A DNA stretch of 64,000 nt from Bacteroidia bacterium (GTDB taxonomy: Bacteria; Bacteroidota; Bacteroidia; B-17B0; Aurantibacillaceae): positions 1 through 64,000 of the forward strand of contig BPGX01000005.1 in NCBI GenBank assembly GCA_026003255.1, in the 5' to 3' direction. A model generated the notes under the pieces. It worked only from the letters and a program-made list of their open reading frames with translations. It had not been told where the DNA came from and ran no database searches. Below are positions 35,362 to 44,072 of the stretch, piece after piece. Within the stretch, counting starts at the first letter, position 1. Each line of letters opens with the position of its first letter. Position numbers and translations under genes: made by a program.

Positions 35362-37182
35362 ATGGATGTACAAAAAATCAGAAACATTGCCATTATTGCC
35401 CATGTTGACCATGGGAAAACAACGTTGGTAGATAAAATTTTAAAAACCTGTGATGTATTTCGTGAACACGAAAATCCCGGTGAACTTATTTTAGATAATA
35501 ATGATTTAGAAAGAGAAAGAGGGATTACCATTATTGCCAAGAATGTTGCAGTTAATTATAAAGGATATAAAATTAATATCGTTGATACGCCGGGACACGC
35601 TGATTTTGGTGGTGAAGTGGAACGAATTATGAACATGGTAGACGGCGTTTTATTGTTGGTAGATGCTTTTGAAGGTCCAATGCCCCAAACACGATTTGTC
35701 ACTCAAAAAGCCATTCAGGCGGGTAAAAAACCAATTGTAGTTATCAATAAAGTTGATAAGCCCAATTGTTCGCCAGAATTAGCACTTGAAGCCGTTTACG
35801 AATTATTTTTCAGTTTGGATGCATCCGAAGAACAATTGGATTTTCCAGTAGTATATGGTTCTGCCAAACAAGGATGGATGGGACCCGATTACAAAACACC
35901 TACAAACGATATTTTATATTTGTTAGACCAAATTATTGAAAAAATTCCGTCACCCCAAGTTCCGGAAGGCACATTACAAATTCAGATTTCGTCATTAGAT
36001 TATTCATCCTACATTGGTAGAATTGCGATTGGAAGAGTTTTTAGGGGAACCCTTAAAGAAAACATGCCGGTCAGTGTGATTAAAAGAGATGGTAGAATTC
36101 AAAAATCTCGTGTAAAAGAATTATTTGTATTTGACAAATTGGGGAAAGTGAAAGTGAACGAAGTTTCTGCTGGTGATATTTGTGCTTTTACCGGCATTGA
36201 AAACTTTGAGATTGGTGATACGGTTGCTGATTTTGAAAATCCGGAGGCCTTGCCGCCAATTCACATTGATGAACCAACCATGAGCATGTTGTTTACCATC
36301 AATAATTCTCCGTTCTTTGGTAAAGAAGGAAAATTTGTAACTTCCCGACATTTAAGAGAACGATTGTATAAAGAATTAGAGAAGAACTTAGCCCTTCGTG
36401 TAGAAGAAACTAATTCACCGGACGCTTATCTGGTGTATGGAAGGGGTATTTTACATTTATCTATTTTAATAGAAACCATGCGAAGAGAAGGATATGAATT
36501 GCAAGTGGGTCAACCAAAAGTTATCATTAAAGAAGAAAATGGAAAAAAATTAGAACCATTTGAGATTTTGACAGTCGATGTTCCATCAGAATATTCAGGA
36601 AAAGTGATAGACCTTGCTACTCAAAGAAAAGGAACGATGGTCAATATGCAGGTTAAAGGTGACAGAACACATTTAGAATTTGAGATACCTTCAAGAGGTT
36701 TGATTGGCTTGCGAAATCAGGTATTGACTGCTACTGCTGGAGAAGCAGTAATGGCACATCGTTTTATTGCTTTTAAAGAATGGGCTGGTGAAATTCCCAT
36801 GCGTATTAACGGCGTTTTAGTAAGTAAAGAAACGGGTAAAGCGGTGGCTTACAGCATTGACAAATTACAGGATAGAGGAAAATTTTTTGTAGACCCCGGA
36901 GAGGATATTTATACCGGAATGATTGTGGGTGAACACATTCGTTCAGAAGATTTGGTGGTTAATCTATGTACAGAAAAAAAATTGACCAACATGCGTGCCA
37001 GCGGTTCGGATGAAAAAATGAAAATCGCACCAAAAGTTAGATTTTCATTAGAAGAAGCATTAGAATACATTCAAGCCGATGAGTATGTTGAAGTTACACC
37101 TCAATCTATTCGTATGAGAAAAATTATTTTAGACGAAAATGAACGTAAACGGCTTCAAAAATCTGGTGCAGTAATGGCATAG
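35362..37182 (+). CDS. typA: Translational GTPase TypA/BipA
   Basis: This is a ribosome-associated GTPase of the EF-G family involved in ribosome assembly and stress adaptation (606 aa). G-domain motifs: [15 protein letters not shown] (G1, residues 12-26), RGITI (G2), [15 protein letters not shown] (G3) and NKVDKP (G4). Domain II, III and V segments follow, and the TypA-specific C-terminal domain includes [28 protein letters not shown] and [18 protein letters not shown]. Length is normal. It starts a plus-strand run with bamD 11 bp downstream. Confidence 0.97.
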   Translation: MDVQKIRNIAIIAHVDHGKTTLVDKILKTCDVFREHENPGELILDNNDLERERGITIIAKNVAVNYKGYKINIVDTPGHADFGGEVERIMNMVDGVLLLVDAFEGPMPQTRFVTQKAIQAGKKPIVVINKVDKPNCSPELALEAVYELFFSLDASEEQLDFPVVYGSAKQGWMGPDYKTPTNDILYLLDQIIEKIPSPQVPEGTLQIQISSLDYSSYIGRIAIGRVFRGTLKENMPVSVIKRDGRIQKSRVKELFVFDKLGKVKVNEVSAGDICAFTGIENFEIGDTVADFENPEALPPIHIDEPTMSMLFTINNSPFFGKEGKFVTSRHLRERLYKELEKNLALRVEETNSPDAYLVYGRGILHLSILIETMRREGYELQVGQPKVIIKEENGKKLEPFEILTVDVPSEYSGKVIDLATQRKGTMVNMQVKGDRTHLEFEIPSRGLIGLRNQVLTATAGEAVMAHRFIAFKEWAGEIPMRINGVLVSKETGKAVAYSIDKLQDRGKFFVDPGEDIYTGMIVGEHIRSEDLVVNLCTEKKLTNMRASGSDEKMKIAPKVRFSLEEALEYIQADEYVEVTPQSIRMRKIILDENERKRLQKSGAVMA

Positions 37183-37193
37183 ACCAATGTTAT

Positions 37194-37989
37194 ATGAAAA
37201 AAAAATTTTTTATAATACCTTTATTTTCCATTCTGATTATTGCCTGCAATAAGTATAATCGTTTATTGAAAAGTACAAATTACGAATTAAAATTAGAAAA
37301 AGCCAATCATTACTACGAGAAAAAAAAATTACATTCGTGCGCAACAGTTGTATGAAGAATTAATTCCTATTTTCAAGGGTACTGATAAATCGGAAGATAT
37401 TTATTATAGATATACCTGGACGCATTTTTATACGGGTGATTATGCTTTAGCACAATTTCACTTTAAAAATTTTGTTCGTCAATTTCCTGAAAGTCCAAAA
37501 GTAGAAGAATGTTTTTTCATGAATGGGTATTGTTATTACTTAAATTCTCCCAAATATTCGCTGGACCAAACAGCAACGATAAATGCTATCAAAGAGATGC
37601 AAAGTTTTATTGACAATTTCCCGGAAAGTGAAAAAGTGGATAGTGCCAATAAAATCATTAATATATTACATCATAAACTGGAGAAGAAAGAATACGAAAT
37701 CATTAAACAATACCGAATGTTAGATGATTACAAAGCGGTGATTACAGCAGGGAATAATTTTCAAAAAGATTATCCGGATTCTGAGTATAATGAAGAAATT
37801 CGTTTTTGGGTGATTGAAGCAAGTTATTTGTTGGCAATAAATAGCATACCGGAAAAAAAGAAAGAACGATTAGAGAAAGTAGGAGAATATTATTTGAAGT
37901 TTTTGTCTTTGCATCCAGAGAGTAGATATTTAAAGTTAGCAGAAAATTATTATTCAAAGTCAAAGAGAGAGTTAGAATTGTTGCAGTAA
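37194..37989 (+). pseudogene. bamD: Outer membrane assembly lipoprotein BamD, frameshift in A9 run
   Basis: BamD is the lipoprotein scaffold of the BAM complex that inserts outer-membrane barrels. Reading from ATG 37194 gives a lipoprotein signal (MKKKFFIIPLFSILIIAC) and NKYNRLLKSTNYELKLEKANHYYEKK. The frame then breaks at a run of nine A (37320-37328) and runs to a stop after about 50 codons. Removing one A continues NYIRAQQLYEELIPIFKGTDKSEDIYYRYTWTHFY.. through TPR-like repeats (Outer_lipoprotein family) to 37989, exactly 264 codons. The gene is expected to be essential, so a homopolymer length error is the most likely reason; slippage at A9 is an alternative. Confidence 0.9.
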
Positions 37990-38354
37990 GGATATTTTTG
38001 GTTTCAATTAGTTGATAATTACAAACACTTTTTCATGAATTAATTTATTGTTAATTTGATAGTTTGCTATTCAAGAAATATTCCCAAATTTTAATCAACA
38101 TAAAATAATAGAACACAGATTACACAGATTTAATACAGATTTTCACAGATTATTTTTATTTTCAATTGTTCTTAATGCACCAATTCTGTAATTTCTGGCT
38201 AATTATTTTTATGCCACGAATGCTCGAATAAATTCTGAATAGAACACGGATGCCACAGATTAGTACGGATTTTCACAGATTATTTTTCAAGATTTTTATT
38301 CGCTGGTGTGTAGTTAAAAAATATCAAGTAAATTTGCCAATAAAAGTTTAGTTT
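37990..38354 (+). repeat. 365-bp gap with two CACAGATT-type elements, copies 5 and 6
   Basis: Copy 5 (about 38108-38215) begins ATAGAACACAGATTACACAG, with further CAGATT units and a degenerate GCACCAATTC..TTTCTGGC module, followed by GCCACGAATGCTCGAAT. Copy 6 (about 38236-38310) begins AATAGAACACGGATGCCACA and ends with TTTTTATTCGCTGGTGTGT, the same tail as the copy at 15211. I see no gene, RNA or terminator in the gap. Confidence 0.8.
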
Positions 38355-38741
38355 GTGAAATTGGATAACGCCCGTAATTATTTAGAAAATGCTAAATCAT
38401 TATTGAAAGAAAAAGCAATAAAGAAAAATGGGCACTATCAATATAAAAAATATGTTCGTTTAGCCGGGCATGCAGCTTATCTGGGCGTACTGGAAGCATT
38501 GGATGAATTAATGAAGCATTCCAATTATTCAGTAAAAGGTAGAAAGGATATTGTAAAGTATCAGGAGTTTTTAGCACATTACAATAAAAAAATGTTACAG
38601 GAATTAAATGATGCGTATGAGATACTACACCTTTACATGGGTTATGATGGAGGTTTAAAGTATATTTTTTGTCAGGAAGGCATAAAAACAGCAGAGCGTA
38701 TAATTGAATGGGTAGAAAAGCAATTGGAAAAATCAAAATGA
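38355..38741 (+). CDS. DUF5618 family protein
   Basis: This is a 128-aa helical protein of the DUF5618 family, function unknown. The pattern DNARNYLENAKSLLKEKAIKKNGHYQYKKYVRLAGHAAYLGVLEALDEL, then VKGRKDIVKYQEFLAHYNKKMLQELNDAYEILHLYMGYDGG and the final GIKTAERIIEWVEKQ is what I recall for this group, which often sits near toxin-antitoxin or housekeeping genes. No ATG starts the frame; GTG at 38355 or TTG at 38361 must be used, and a TAGTTTG promoter-like motif at 38349-38355 overlaps the GTG. No partner toxin gene is adjacent. Confidence 0.8.
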   Translation: MKLDNARNYLENAKSLLKEKAIKKNGHYQYKKYVRLAGHAAYLGVLEALDELMKHSNYSVKGRKDIVKYQEFLAHYNKKMLQELNDAYEILHLYMGYDGGLKYIFCQEGIKTAERIIEWVEKQLEKSK

Positions 38742-38805
38742 AAATTCTTTGTAGGTCAAATAAAATTTTTGTAAAATTGCCCCCCATTTATTAAAACATT
38801 AAACT

Positions 38806-39132
38806 ATGTCATTAGATTTGACTAAAATTAAAGGTAATCCTTCTATTGTAACCAGAGATGTAAGACAATTTGATGCACAAACCGGCAATATCTATGAAGC
38901 CATTGCAATCATGAGTAAAAGAGCCAATCAAATCAATTCTGAACTAAAAGAAATAATTAAAGAAAAACTAGAAGAATTTAAGGATTCTAACGATACGTTA
39001 GAAGAAGTAATTGAAAATCCTGAACAAGCCAGTGTAGCTATTTATTTTGAAAAGTTACCTAAACCAAGTACTATTGCCATTGAAGAGTTTTTAGAAAATA
39101 AAATTTATTACCGTTATCCTGAAAACACTTAA
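38806..39132 (+). CDS. rpoZ: DNA-directed RNA polymerase subunit omega
   Basis: This is the small RNA polymerase subunit that helps assembly of beta' (108 aa, Bacteroidota form). The segments SIVTRDVRQFDAQTGNIYEAIAIMSKRANQI match the omega/RPB6 fold, and the C-terminal EKLPKPSTIAIEEFLENKIYYRY is typical of the phylum. Close linkage to bamD, as here, is common in Bacteroidota. A strong terminator follows. Confidence 0.92.
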   Translation: MSLDLTKIKGNPSIVTRDVRQFDAQTGNIYEAIAIMSKRANQINSELKEIIKEKLEEFKDSNDTLEEVIENPEQASVAIYFEKLPKPSTIAIEEFLENKIYYRYPENT

Positions 39133-39164
39133 AATTAATATTCTTTTATCCTTTTATCTTATTG

Positions 39165-39194
39165 AAACCTCGTTATTATTTAACGAGGTTTTTT
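39165..39194 (+). terminator. Intrinsic terminator after rpoZ
   Basis: A perfect 11-bp stem, AAACCTCGTTA (39165-39175) with TAACGAGGTTT (39181-39191), closes a TTATT loop and runs into a T-tract. It lies 33 bp past the rpoZ stop. Confidence 0.9.
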
Positions 39195-39270
39195 ATTTTT
39201 GTTCGTGATGAAGTATTTATCCATAAAGAAAAATGTTATTTTTTCACATATTTGCCACGATTAAGATAAA

Positions 39271-40716
39271 ATGCAACAAAAAAACTTCATAAAGAATTTG
39301 TTTTTTTTACTTTTCTTAAACTTGTTAATCAAGCCATTCTGGATATTAGTTATAGAACCTTATGTGCAATACAAAGTTGGGAATCAATACTATGGTGAAT
39401 ATTTTACACTCTTTAATTTTTCCTTTTTATTTGCGATATTTTTAGATTTTGGTCTGGTCAATTTTAATAATCGCAATATTGCTCAAAACACGCATTTGTT
39501 AAGTAAGCATTTCTCGAATCTCATTACATTAAAATTAGCCATGGCATTTTTATACATTTTTGTTACCATGTTTATTGGCTGGGCAATTGGATTCAATCTG
39601 CGTTATCTTAAATTGTTATTTGTATTAACGATTAATCAGTTTTTCATTAGCATGGTATTGTATTTAAGAAGCAATTTATTGGGCTTGCATTTATTTAAAG
39701 TGGATAGCATCATTTCTGTTTTAGATCGTCTCATTATGATAGGACTCATTGGATTATTATTTTTTCAGATATTGCCCTTTGAATTGAATATCTTGAGTTT
39801 TGTATATGCTCAAGTAACGGCTTACGCTTTAACGGCCATTGTTGCGTTCTTTGCTGTTCTCAAACAAACAGAACACTTTAATTTTTCATGGAATTGGAAG
39901 TTTAATCTATTAATATTAAAGAAAAGCACACCTTATGCGATTCTAATTTTATTAATGGTTTTTTATAATCGACTGGATGCAGTGATGTTAGAACGATTAT
40001 TGCCCTACCCTGAAGGCGCTATTCAGTCGGGTATTTACGCCAAAGCATTTCGTTTTTTAGATGCAGCCAATATGATTGCTTACCTGTTTTCAGTACAACT
40101 ATTACCAATTTTTGCAAGATTGATTGAAGAAAAGAAAAGTGTGGAAGATATTACAAAACTTGCCTTTTCATTACTCATAGTACCTGCACTAATTACTTCT
40201 GTGTCTTGTTTTTTCTATAATAAGGAACTTGTGGCTTTAATCAATAAAGGGACAACGGATGCAGCCGAAGTATTTGGGATTCTGATGTTTTGCTTTACAG
40301 CCATTTCAACAACTTATATTTTCGGAACTCTTCTCACAGCGAATGGTAATTTAAAACAACTTAATATAATGGCAATATCCGGTATTTTAATTAATGTTTT
40401 ATTAAACTTGATTTTTATTCCAAAATTTAAAGCTTATGGAAGTGCCTGGGCAAGCGTCATTACACAATTTTTTACGGCAATAGTTCAGGTTTGGATGGCA
40501 AAAAAAATCTTCCATTTTAAAATAAATTACAAATTACTACGTTCTTTGTTACTCTTCCTTTTAGGAATTATTATTATTAATTATCTTTCATTGCATTTAA
40601 GCTCCAAATGGATGATTAACTTTTCCATAATGATTTTATTCAGTATCTTGTGGGCTTTTATGACGCAACTTCTGCCCCTTCAATCTACTTTAAGATTTTT
40701 AAAAATACGAAAATGA
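39271..40716 (+). CDS. Polysaccharide flippase (Wzx/oligosaccharide flippase family)
   Basis: This is a 481-aa integral membrane protein with about 12-14 helices, of the MATE/MOP flippase superfamily that moves undecaprenyl-linked oligosaccharides across the inner membrane. Evidence is the overall hydropathy, the start FFLLFLNLLIKPFWILVIEPYVQYKVG with a conserved FGLVNFNNRNIA turn, and a second-half segment AISGILINVLLNLIFIPKFKAYGSAWASVITQ, which is typical of the family. It overlaps the next gene by 4 bp (ATGA). No tailored glycosyltransferases lie next to it, so the repeat unit must be made elsewhere. Confidence 0.88.
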   Translation: MQQKNFIKNLFFLLFLNLLIKPFWILVIEPYVQYKVGNQYYGEYFTLFNFSFLFAIFLDFGLVNFNNRNIAQNTHLLSKHFSNLITLKLAMAFLYIFVTMFIGWAIGFNLRYLKLLFVLTINQFFISMVLYLRSNLLGLHLFKVDSIISVLDRLIMIGLIGLLFFQILPFELNILSFVYAQVTAYALTAIVAFFAVLKQTEHFNFSWNWKFNLLILKKSTPYAILILLMVFYNRLDAVMLERLLPYPEGAIQSGIYAKAFRFLDAANMIAYLFSVQLLPIFARLIEEKKSVEDITKLAFSLLIVPALITSVSCFFYNKELVALINKGTTDAAEVFGILMFCFTAISTTYIFGTLLTANGNLKQLNIMAISGILINVLLNLIFIPKFKAYGSAWASVITQFFTAIVQVWMAKKIFHFKINYKLLRSLLLFLLGIIIINYLSLHLSSKWMINFSIMILFSILWAFMTQLLPLQSTLRFLKIRK

Positions 40717-41702
40717 ATGCATTCCTAGCAGCTGGATTGTTCTATAAAATAATAACTGAACATTTAAGAACATTTATCATAGGCACGATTGTCGCATTAA
40801 TATGTGGAACAATCCTTGCATTTTTATTGCCTGTAGAGTATCAATCCGAAATTATCGTTTTTCCTGCCAGACATTTTTCCGTTTCAAAAATGTTGATAGA
40901 ACCTAATGTTGGTAATCAGGAAGATTATTTAGAATTGGGAGATGATGATGATCTTGAAAGATTATTACAAATCATTTACTCCGATGAATTAAAAATATTA
41001 TTGGCAAATAAAATGAACTTATGGAAACGATGGAAGATAGAAAACAAAGAATACAAATTTTATTATTTGAAAGGTAAATGGGATCATTATATTAATATCT
41101 ATAGAACCAATTATACTTCAATAAGAATTAAAGTGTATGACCGACATCCGGACACAGCGGCTCTTATTGCAAATACTATCATTGAACTGATTGATACCAT
41201 TCAAAAAAGAATGACAGCAGAACGTGCGAATGCCGCGTTGCAAATTGTCAAACACGAATACGAAACAACCATTCAGCGAATCAACGATATGGAAGACAGC
41301 TTAAAAACATTAAGAACAATGGGAATTTTGGATTACAAAGAACAAGTTAAAGCGATTTCAAAAGAATACTCTAAAGCTCTCGCAAAAAATGACTTAAAAG
41401 CAATAGAACACTTAGAAAAAATGCTTGAAAAACTTCAAAAATACGGTGGGGCTTACAATACATGGAGTGAAAATCTCAGAAAGTATAGAGCCAAATTTGC
41501 CGTCATAAAAAGTAAATACGACCAAATAATTGTGGATGCTAACTATGTGTTACCATTAAAATACACCGTTCAAAAAGGGATAGTGGACAATAAAAAAGCG
41601 AGACCTATTCGTTGGCTAATCGTTTTGATTTGTATTGTATCTACAAATATATTAATTTTTATTTATTATCTCATAAAAAGTAAATCTAATAATTATGAAT
41701 AA
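40713..41702 (+). CDS. Wzz-like polysaccharide co-polymerase (chain-length determinant), first copy
   Basis: This is a 329-aa protein with two membrane anchors (about residues 20-40 and 300-325) and a long helical periplasmic domain between them, the Wzz/PCP layout. A Pro-containing segment just before the second anchor (KKARPIRWLIV) is typical. It lacks a cytoplasmic tyrosine kinase domain. I chose ATG 40713, which overlaps the flippase stop, rather than the ORF start at 40650. It is followed by a second, divergent member with an 8-bp overlap. Confidence 0.85.
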   Translation: MNAFLAAGLFYKIITEHLRTFIIGTIVALICGTILAFLLPVEYQSEIIVFPARHFSVSKMLIEPNVGNQEDYLELGDDDDLERLLQIIYSDELKILLANKMNLWKRWKIENKEYKFYYLKGKWDHYINIYRTNYTSIRIKVYDRHPDTAALIANTIIELIDTIQKRMTAERANAALQIVKHEYETTIQRINDMEDSLKTLRTMGILDYKEQVKAISKEYSKALAKNDLKAIEHLEKMLEKLQKYGGAYNTWSENLRKYRAKFAVIKSKYDQIIVDANYVLPLKYTVQKGIVDNKKARPIRWLIVLICIVSTNILIFIYYLIKSKSNNYE

Positions 41703-42621
41703 TTCTACAAACTTGGAACTTAATTCATTCTTTAAACTTGTAGTTAAAAAGAAAAAAACTTTTTTAATAGCAATAGTTATTACTGCCATATTATCCATTA
41801 TTGTTTCTTATATTATTCCCCCAAAATATAAAACTCTTGCAGTAGTTTATCCCATTCACCTTACGCCCTACTCAGAAGAATCACAAACGGAGCAGTTATT
41901 ACAGTACTTAAACAGTGTTGCTGTAAGAGATGTGGTGATAAAAAAATTGAAGTTGATTGAGCATTATAAAATTGACACTACACGTCAAGATTGGAGAAGT
42001 TTATTAAATTATATTTACAGAGAAAACATCTCATTTTCGCCCACATTATATGAGTCCATAGAAATTGAAGTCAGAGATAAAAAACCAGAAATGACCAAAG
42101 CCATTGCAGATTGTATCATTTCAACAACCGACTCTGTGATTTTAGCACTAAAAAAGAAAGTGATTCTTGAAGAATATAACAATTATCAAAATGAAATTAA
42201 CGTCGTTCAAAGAAGAATTGATAGCTTAAATCAGTTAATCGTAGCCATTCAAAATCAATATAATATATTAGATGCTAATTATCAAGCAAGATACTTAAGT
42301 AAAAAATTAGCGAATGGTAAAATTGACAAGGAAACAGAAAAACTTATAAGTGATTTGAAAAATAAGAAAGAATATATTAATATCCTTCAAAAAATTATTA
42401 AAGAACAAATCCTATCCCTAGGAAATCTAAAAAGAGAACGGGATAGATTAGAAGTAGATTTAAAAGGTGAATTACATTTTACACAAGTTATCTCTCCACC
42501 TTATGTTCCGGATAAAAAATATTTTCCAGTGAGATGGCTTATCGTTGCATTATCTGAATTATCTGTAATATCCCTTTTAATTATTTACTTCTTACTTACT
42601 GAAAAATCTCAAAATAAATAA
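41695..42621 (+). CDS. Wzz-like polysaccharide co-polymerase, second copy
   Basis: This is a 308-aa PCP-type protein, N-terminal anchor at about residues 20-38, central coiled coil (about 150-255) and second anchor near the C-terminus preceded by SPPYVPDKKYFPVRWLIV, a family hallmark. It is related in layout to the gene before it, but sequences are clearly different. The two may form a hetero-oligomer setting chain length (inference). No kinase domain is present. It overlaps the preceding gene by 8 bp and is 2 bp from the next. Confidence 0.85.
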   Translation: MNNSTNLELNSFFKLVVKKKKTFLIAIVITAILSIIVSYIIPPKYKTLAVVYPIHLTPYSEESQTEQLLQYLNSVAVRDVVIKKLKLIEHYKIDTTRQDWRSLLNYIYRENISFSPTLYESIEIEVRDKKPEMTKAIADCIISTTDSVILALKKKVILEEYNNYQNEINVVQRRIDSLNQLIVAIQNQYNILDANYQARYLSKKLANGKIDKETEKLISDLKNKKEYINILQKIIKEQILSLGNLKRERDRLEVDLKGELHFTQVISPPYVPDKKYFPVRWLIVALSELSVISLLIIYFLLTEKSQNK

Positions 42622-42623
42622 AC

Positions 42624-44072
42624 TTGTCGATTAAAAAGGAAATACTCTTATTCCTAATAATTGCTGCATTTTTAACAGCAGAAGCGTATATTTTACTAAA
42701 TAAATATACCTGGTTTATACCTTATAATTTATTGCCACTCGGATTACTAATTTTAACCGGTATTTTCTATTTTACAGAATGGGTCATTTTTTTCATGGTT
42801 TTTATAACTCCCTTTGCGATTGGATTACGTGAAATGGGCATTACACAAGGAATGGATTTGAGTATTCCTACTGAGCCATTGATGATTATTTTCTCCGGTA
42901 TTTACCTTATTAACGAATGGCTAAAAGGAATTACTCCTAAACAAATTTTCAAACATCCCATTACTCAAATTATTTTCATTCAACTTCTCTGGATGTTCAT
43001 CACTACCTTAACAAGTCAGGATATAATAGTTTCCTTAAAATACTTAACAGCTCGCTTGTGGTTCATTCTAAGTTCATACTTTTTAATGACCTACCTGTTT
43101 CAAGATTTTAAAAACATCTTCAAATTTATCTGGATGTACCTTATAGGATTATCTGCTGTTGCTATCATTACAATTATCCAACATGCTGAATATAATTTCC
43201 ACCACAAAATTGCAGATTGGATTGTAACGCCATTTTACAATGACCATACCGCTTATGGCGCAGCACTTGCTTTATTCTTACCTCCAACTGTGGCTTTATT
43301 TATGATTGAAAAAAATTTACTAAAGAAAGTCATTTTAATTTGCTTATCTCTTTTATTAATTATTGCCACGATTTTATCATTCGCCAGAGCTGCATGGATT
43401 GGAATTATTGCTGCATTGCTTGTCCTCATCACACTTTTACTCAAAATCAAATTCAGAACTTTATTAATTTCATTTATTTCTATCATCGTTATTATTTTTA
43501 GTTTCAGTGAAGAACTTCTCATCCTGATGGGAAAAAACAAAACTGACTCCGAAGGAAGCTTCTATGAAAACATCGTTTCAACTTACAATATTCAAAACGA
43601 TGCTTCTAACCTTGAACGAATCAATCGCTGGAATTGTGCTATTCGTATGTTCTTAGATAAACCCATCTTCGGCTTCGGACCCGGCACTTATCAATTCTTC
43701 TATGCTCCCTATCAAATCAGTAGAGAAAAAACCATTATCAGTACAAATTTTGGAACCGGCGGTAATGCCCACTCTGAATACCTTGGTCCACTTGCAGAAG
43801 AAGGATTACCCGGACTTCTCATCGTATTTATATTACTTCTTTCAGTTTTTTCACTTGGATATTCTCTTTGTTACAATATAACTCATAAACCTACTAAAAT
43901 CATCGCAACCGGAATTTTTCTCGGTCTTGTTACATATTTTGTGCACGGATTTTTCAATAACTTCCTCGATACTGATAAATTATCTCTCCCATTTTGGGGA
44001 TTTATCGCTATTTTAGTCAGCATTTATTCCTATCATCAAAACAATAACTATGAAAAAAACAACCCTTCTTAG
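42624..44072 (+). CDS. O-antigen ligase / polymerase family protein
   Basis: This is a 482-aa membrane protein with about 12 helices and one long periplasmic loop (about residues 300-385) containing RWNCAIRMFLDKPIFGFGPGTYQFFY and GNAHSEYLGPLAEEGLPGLL, the signature of the Wzy/WaaL family. From sequence alone it can be either the O-antigen polymerase or the ligase that joins polymer to lipid A core. It must start at a TTG (42624), 2 bp after the second Wzz-like gene; no ATG or GTG fits. The 3' end overlaps the M1 peptidase start by 23 bp. Confidence 0.87.
   Translation: MSIKKEILLFLIIAAFLTAEAYILLNKYTWFIPYNLLPLGLLILTGIFYFTEWVIFFMVFITPFAIGLREMGITQGMDLSIPTEPLMIIFSGIYLINEWLKGITPKQIFKHPITQIIFIQLLWMFITTLTSQDIIVSLKYLTARLWFILSSYFLMTYLFQDFKNIFKFIWMYLIGLSAVAIITIIQHAEYNFHHKIADWIVTPFYNDHTAYGAALALFLPPTVALFMIEKNLLKKVILICLSLLLIIATILSFARAAWIGIIAALLVLITLLLKIKFRTLLISFISIIVIIFSFSEELLILMGKNKTDSEGSFYENIVSTYNIQNDASNLERINRWNCAIRMFLDKPIFGFGPGTYQFFYAPYQISREKTIISTNFGTGGNAHSEYLGPLAEEGLPGLLIVFILLLSVFSLGYSLCYNITHKPTKIIATGIFLGLVTYFVHGFFNNFLDTDKLSLPFWGFIAILVSIYSYHQNNNYEKNNPS

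Noticed and set aside
38392-38787. 131-codon minus-strand ORF
   Set aside because: It lies opposite the DUF5618 gene, whose sense-strand product has family resemblance.
38355-39132. Toxin-antitoxin pair formed by DUF5618 and the next small gene
   Set aside because: The second gene is recognisable as RNA polymerase omega, and no toxin candidate is adjacent.
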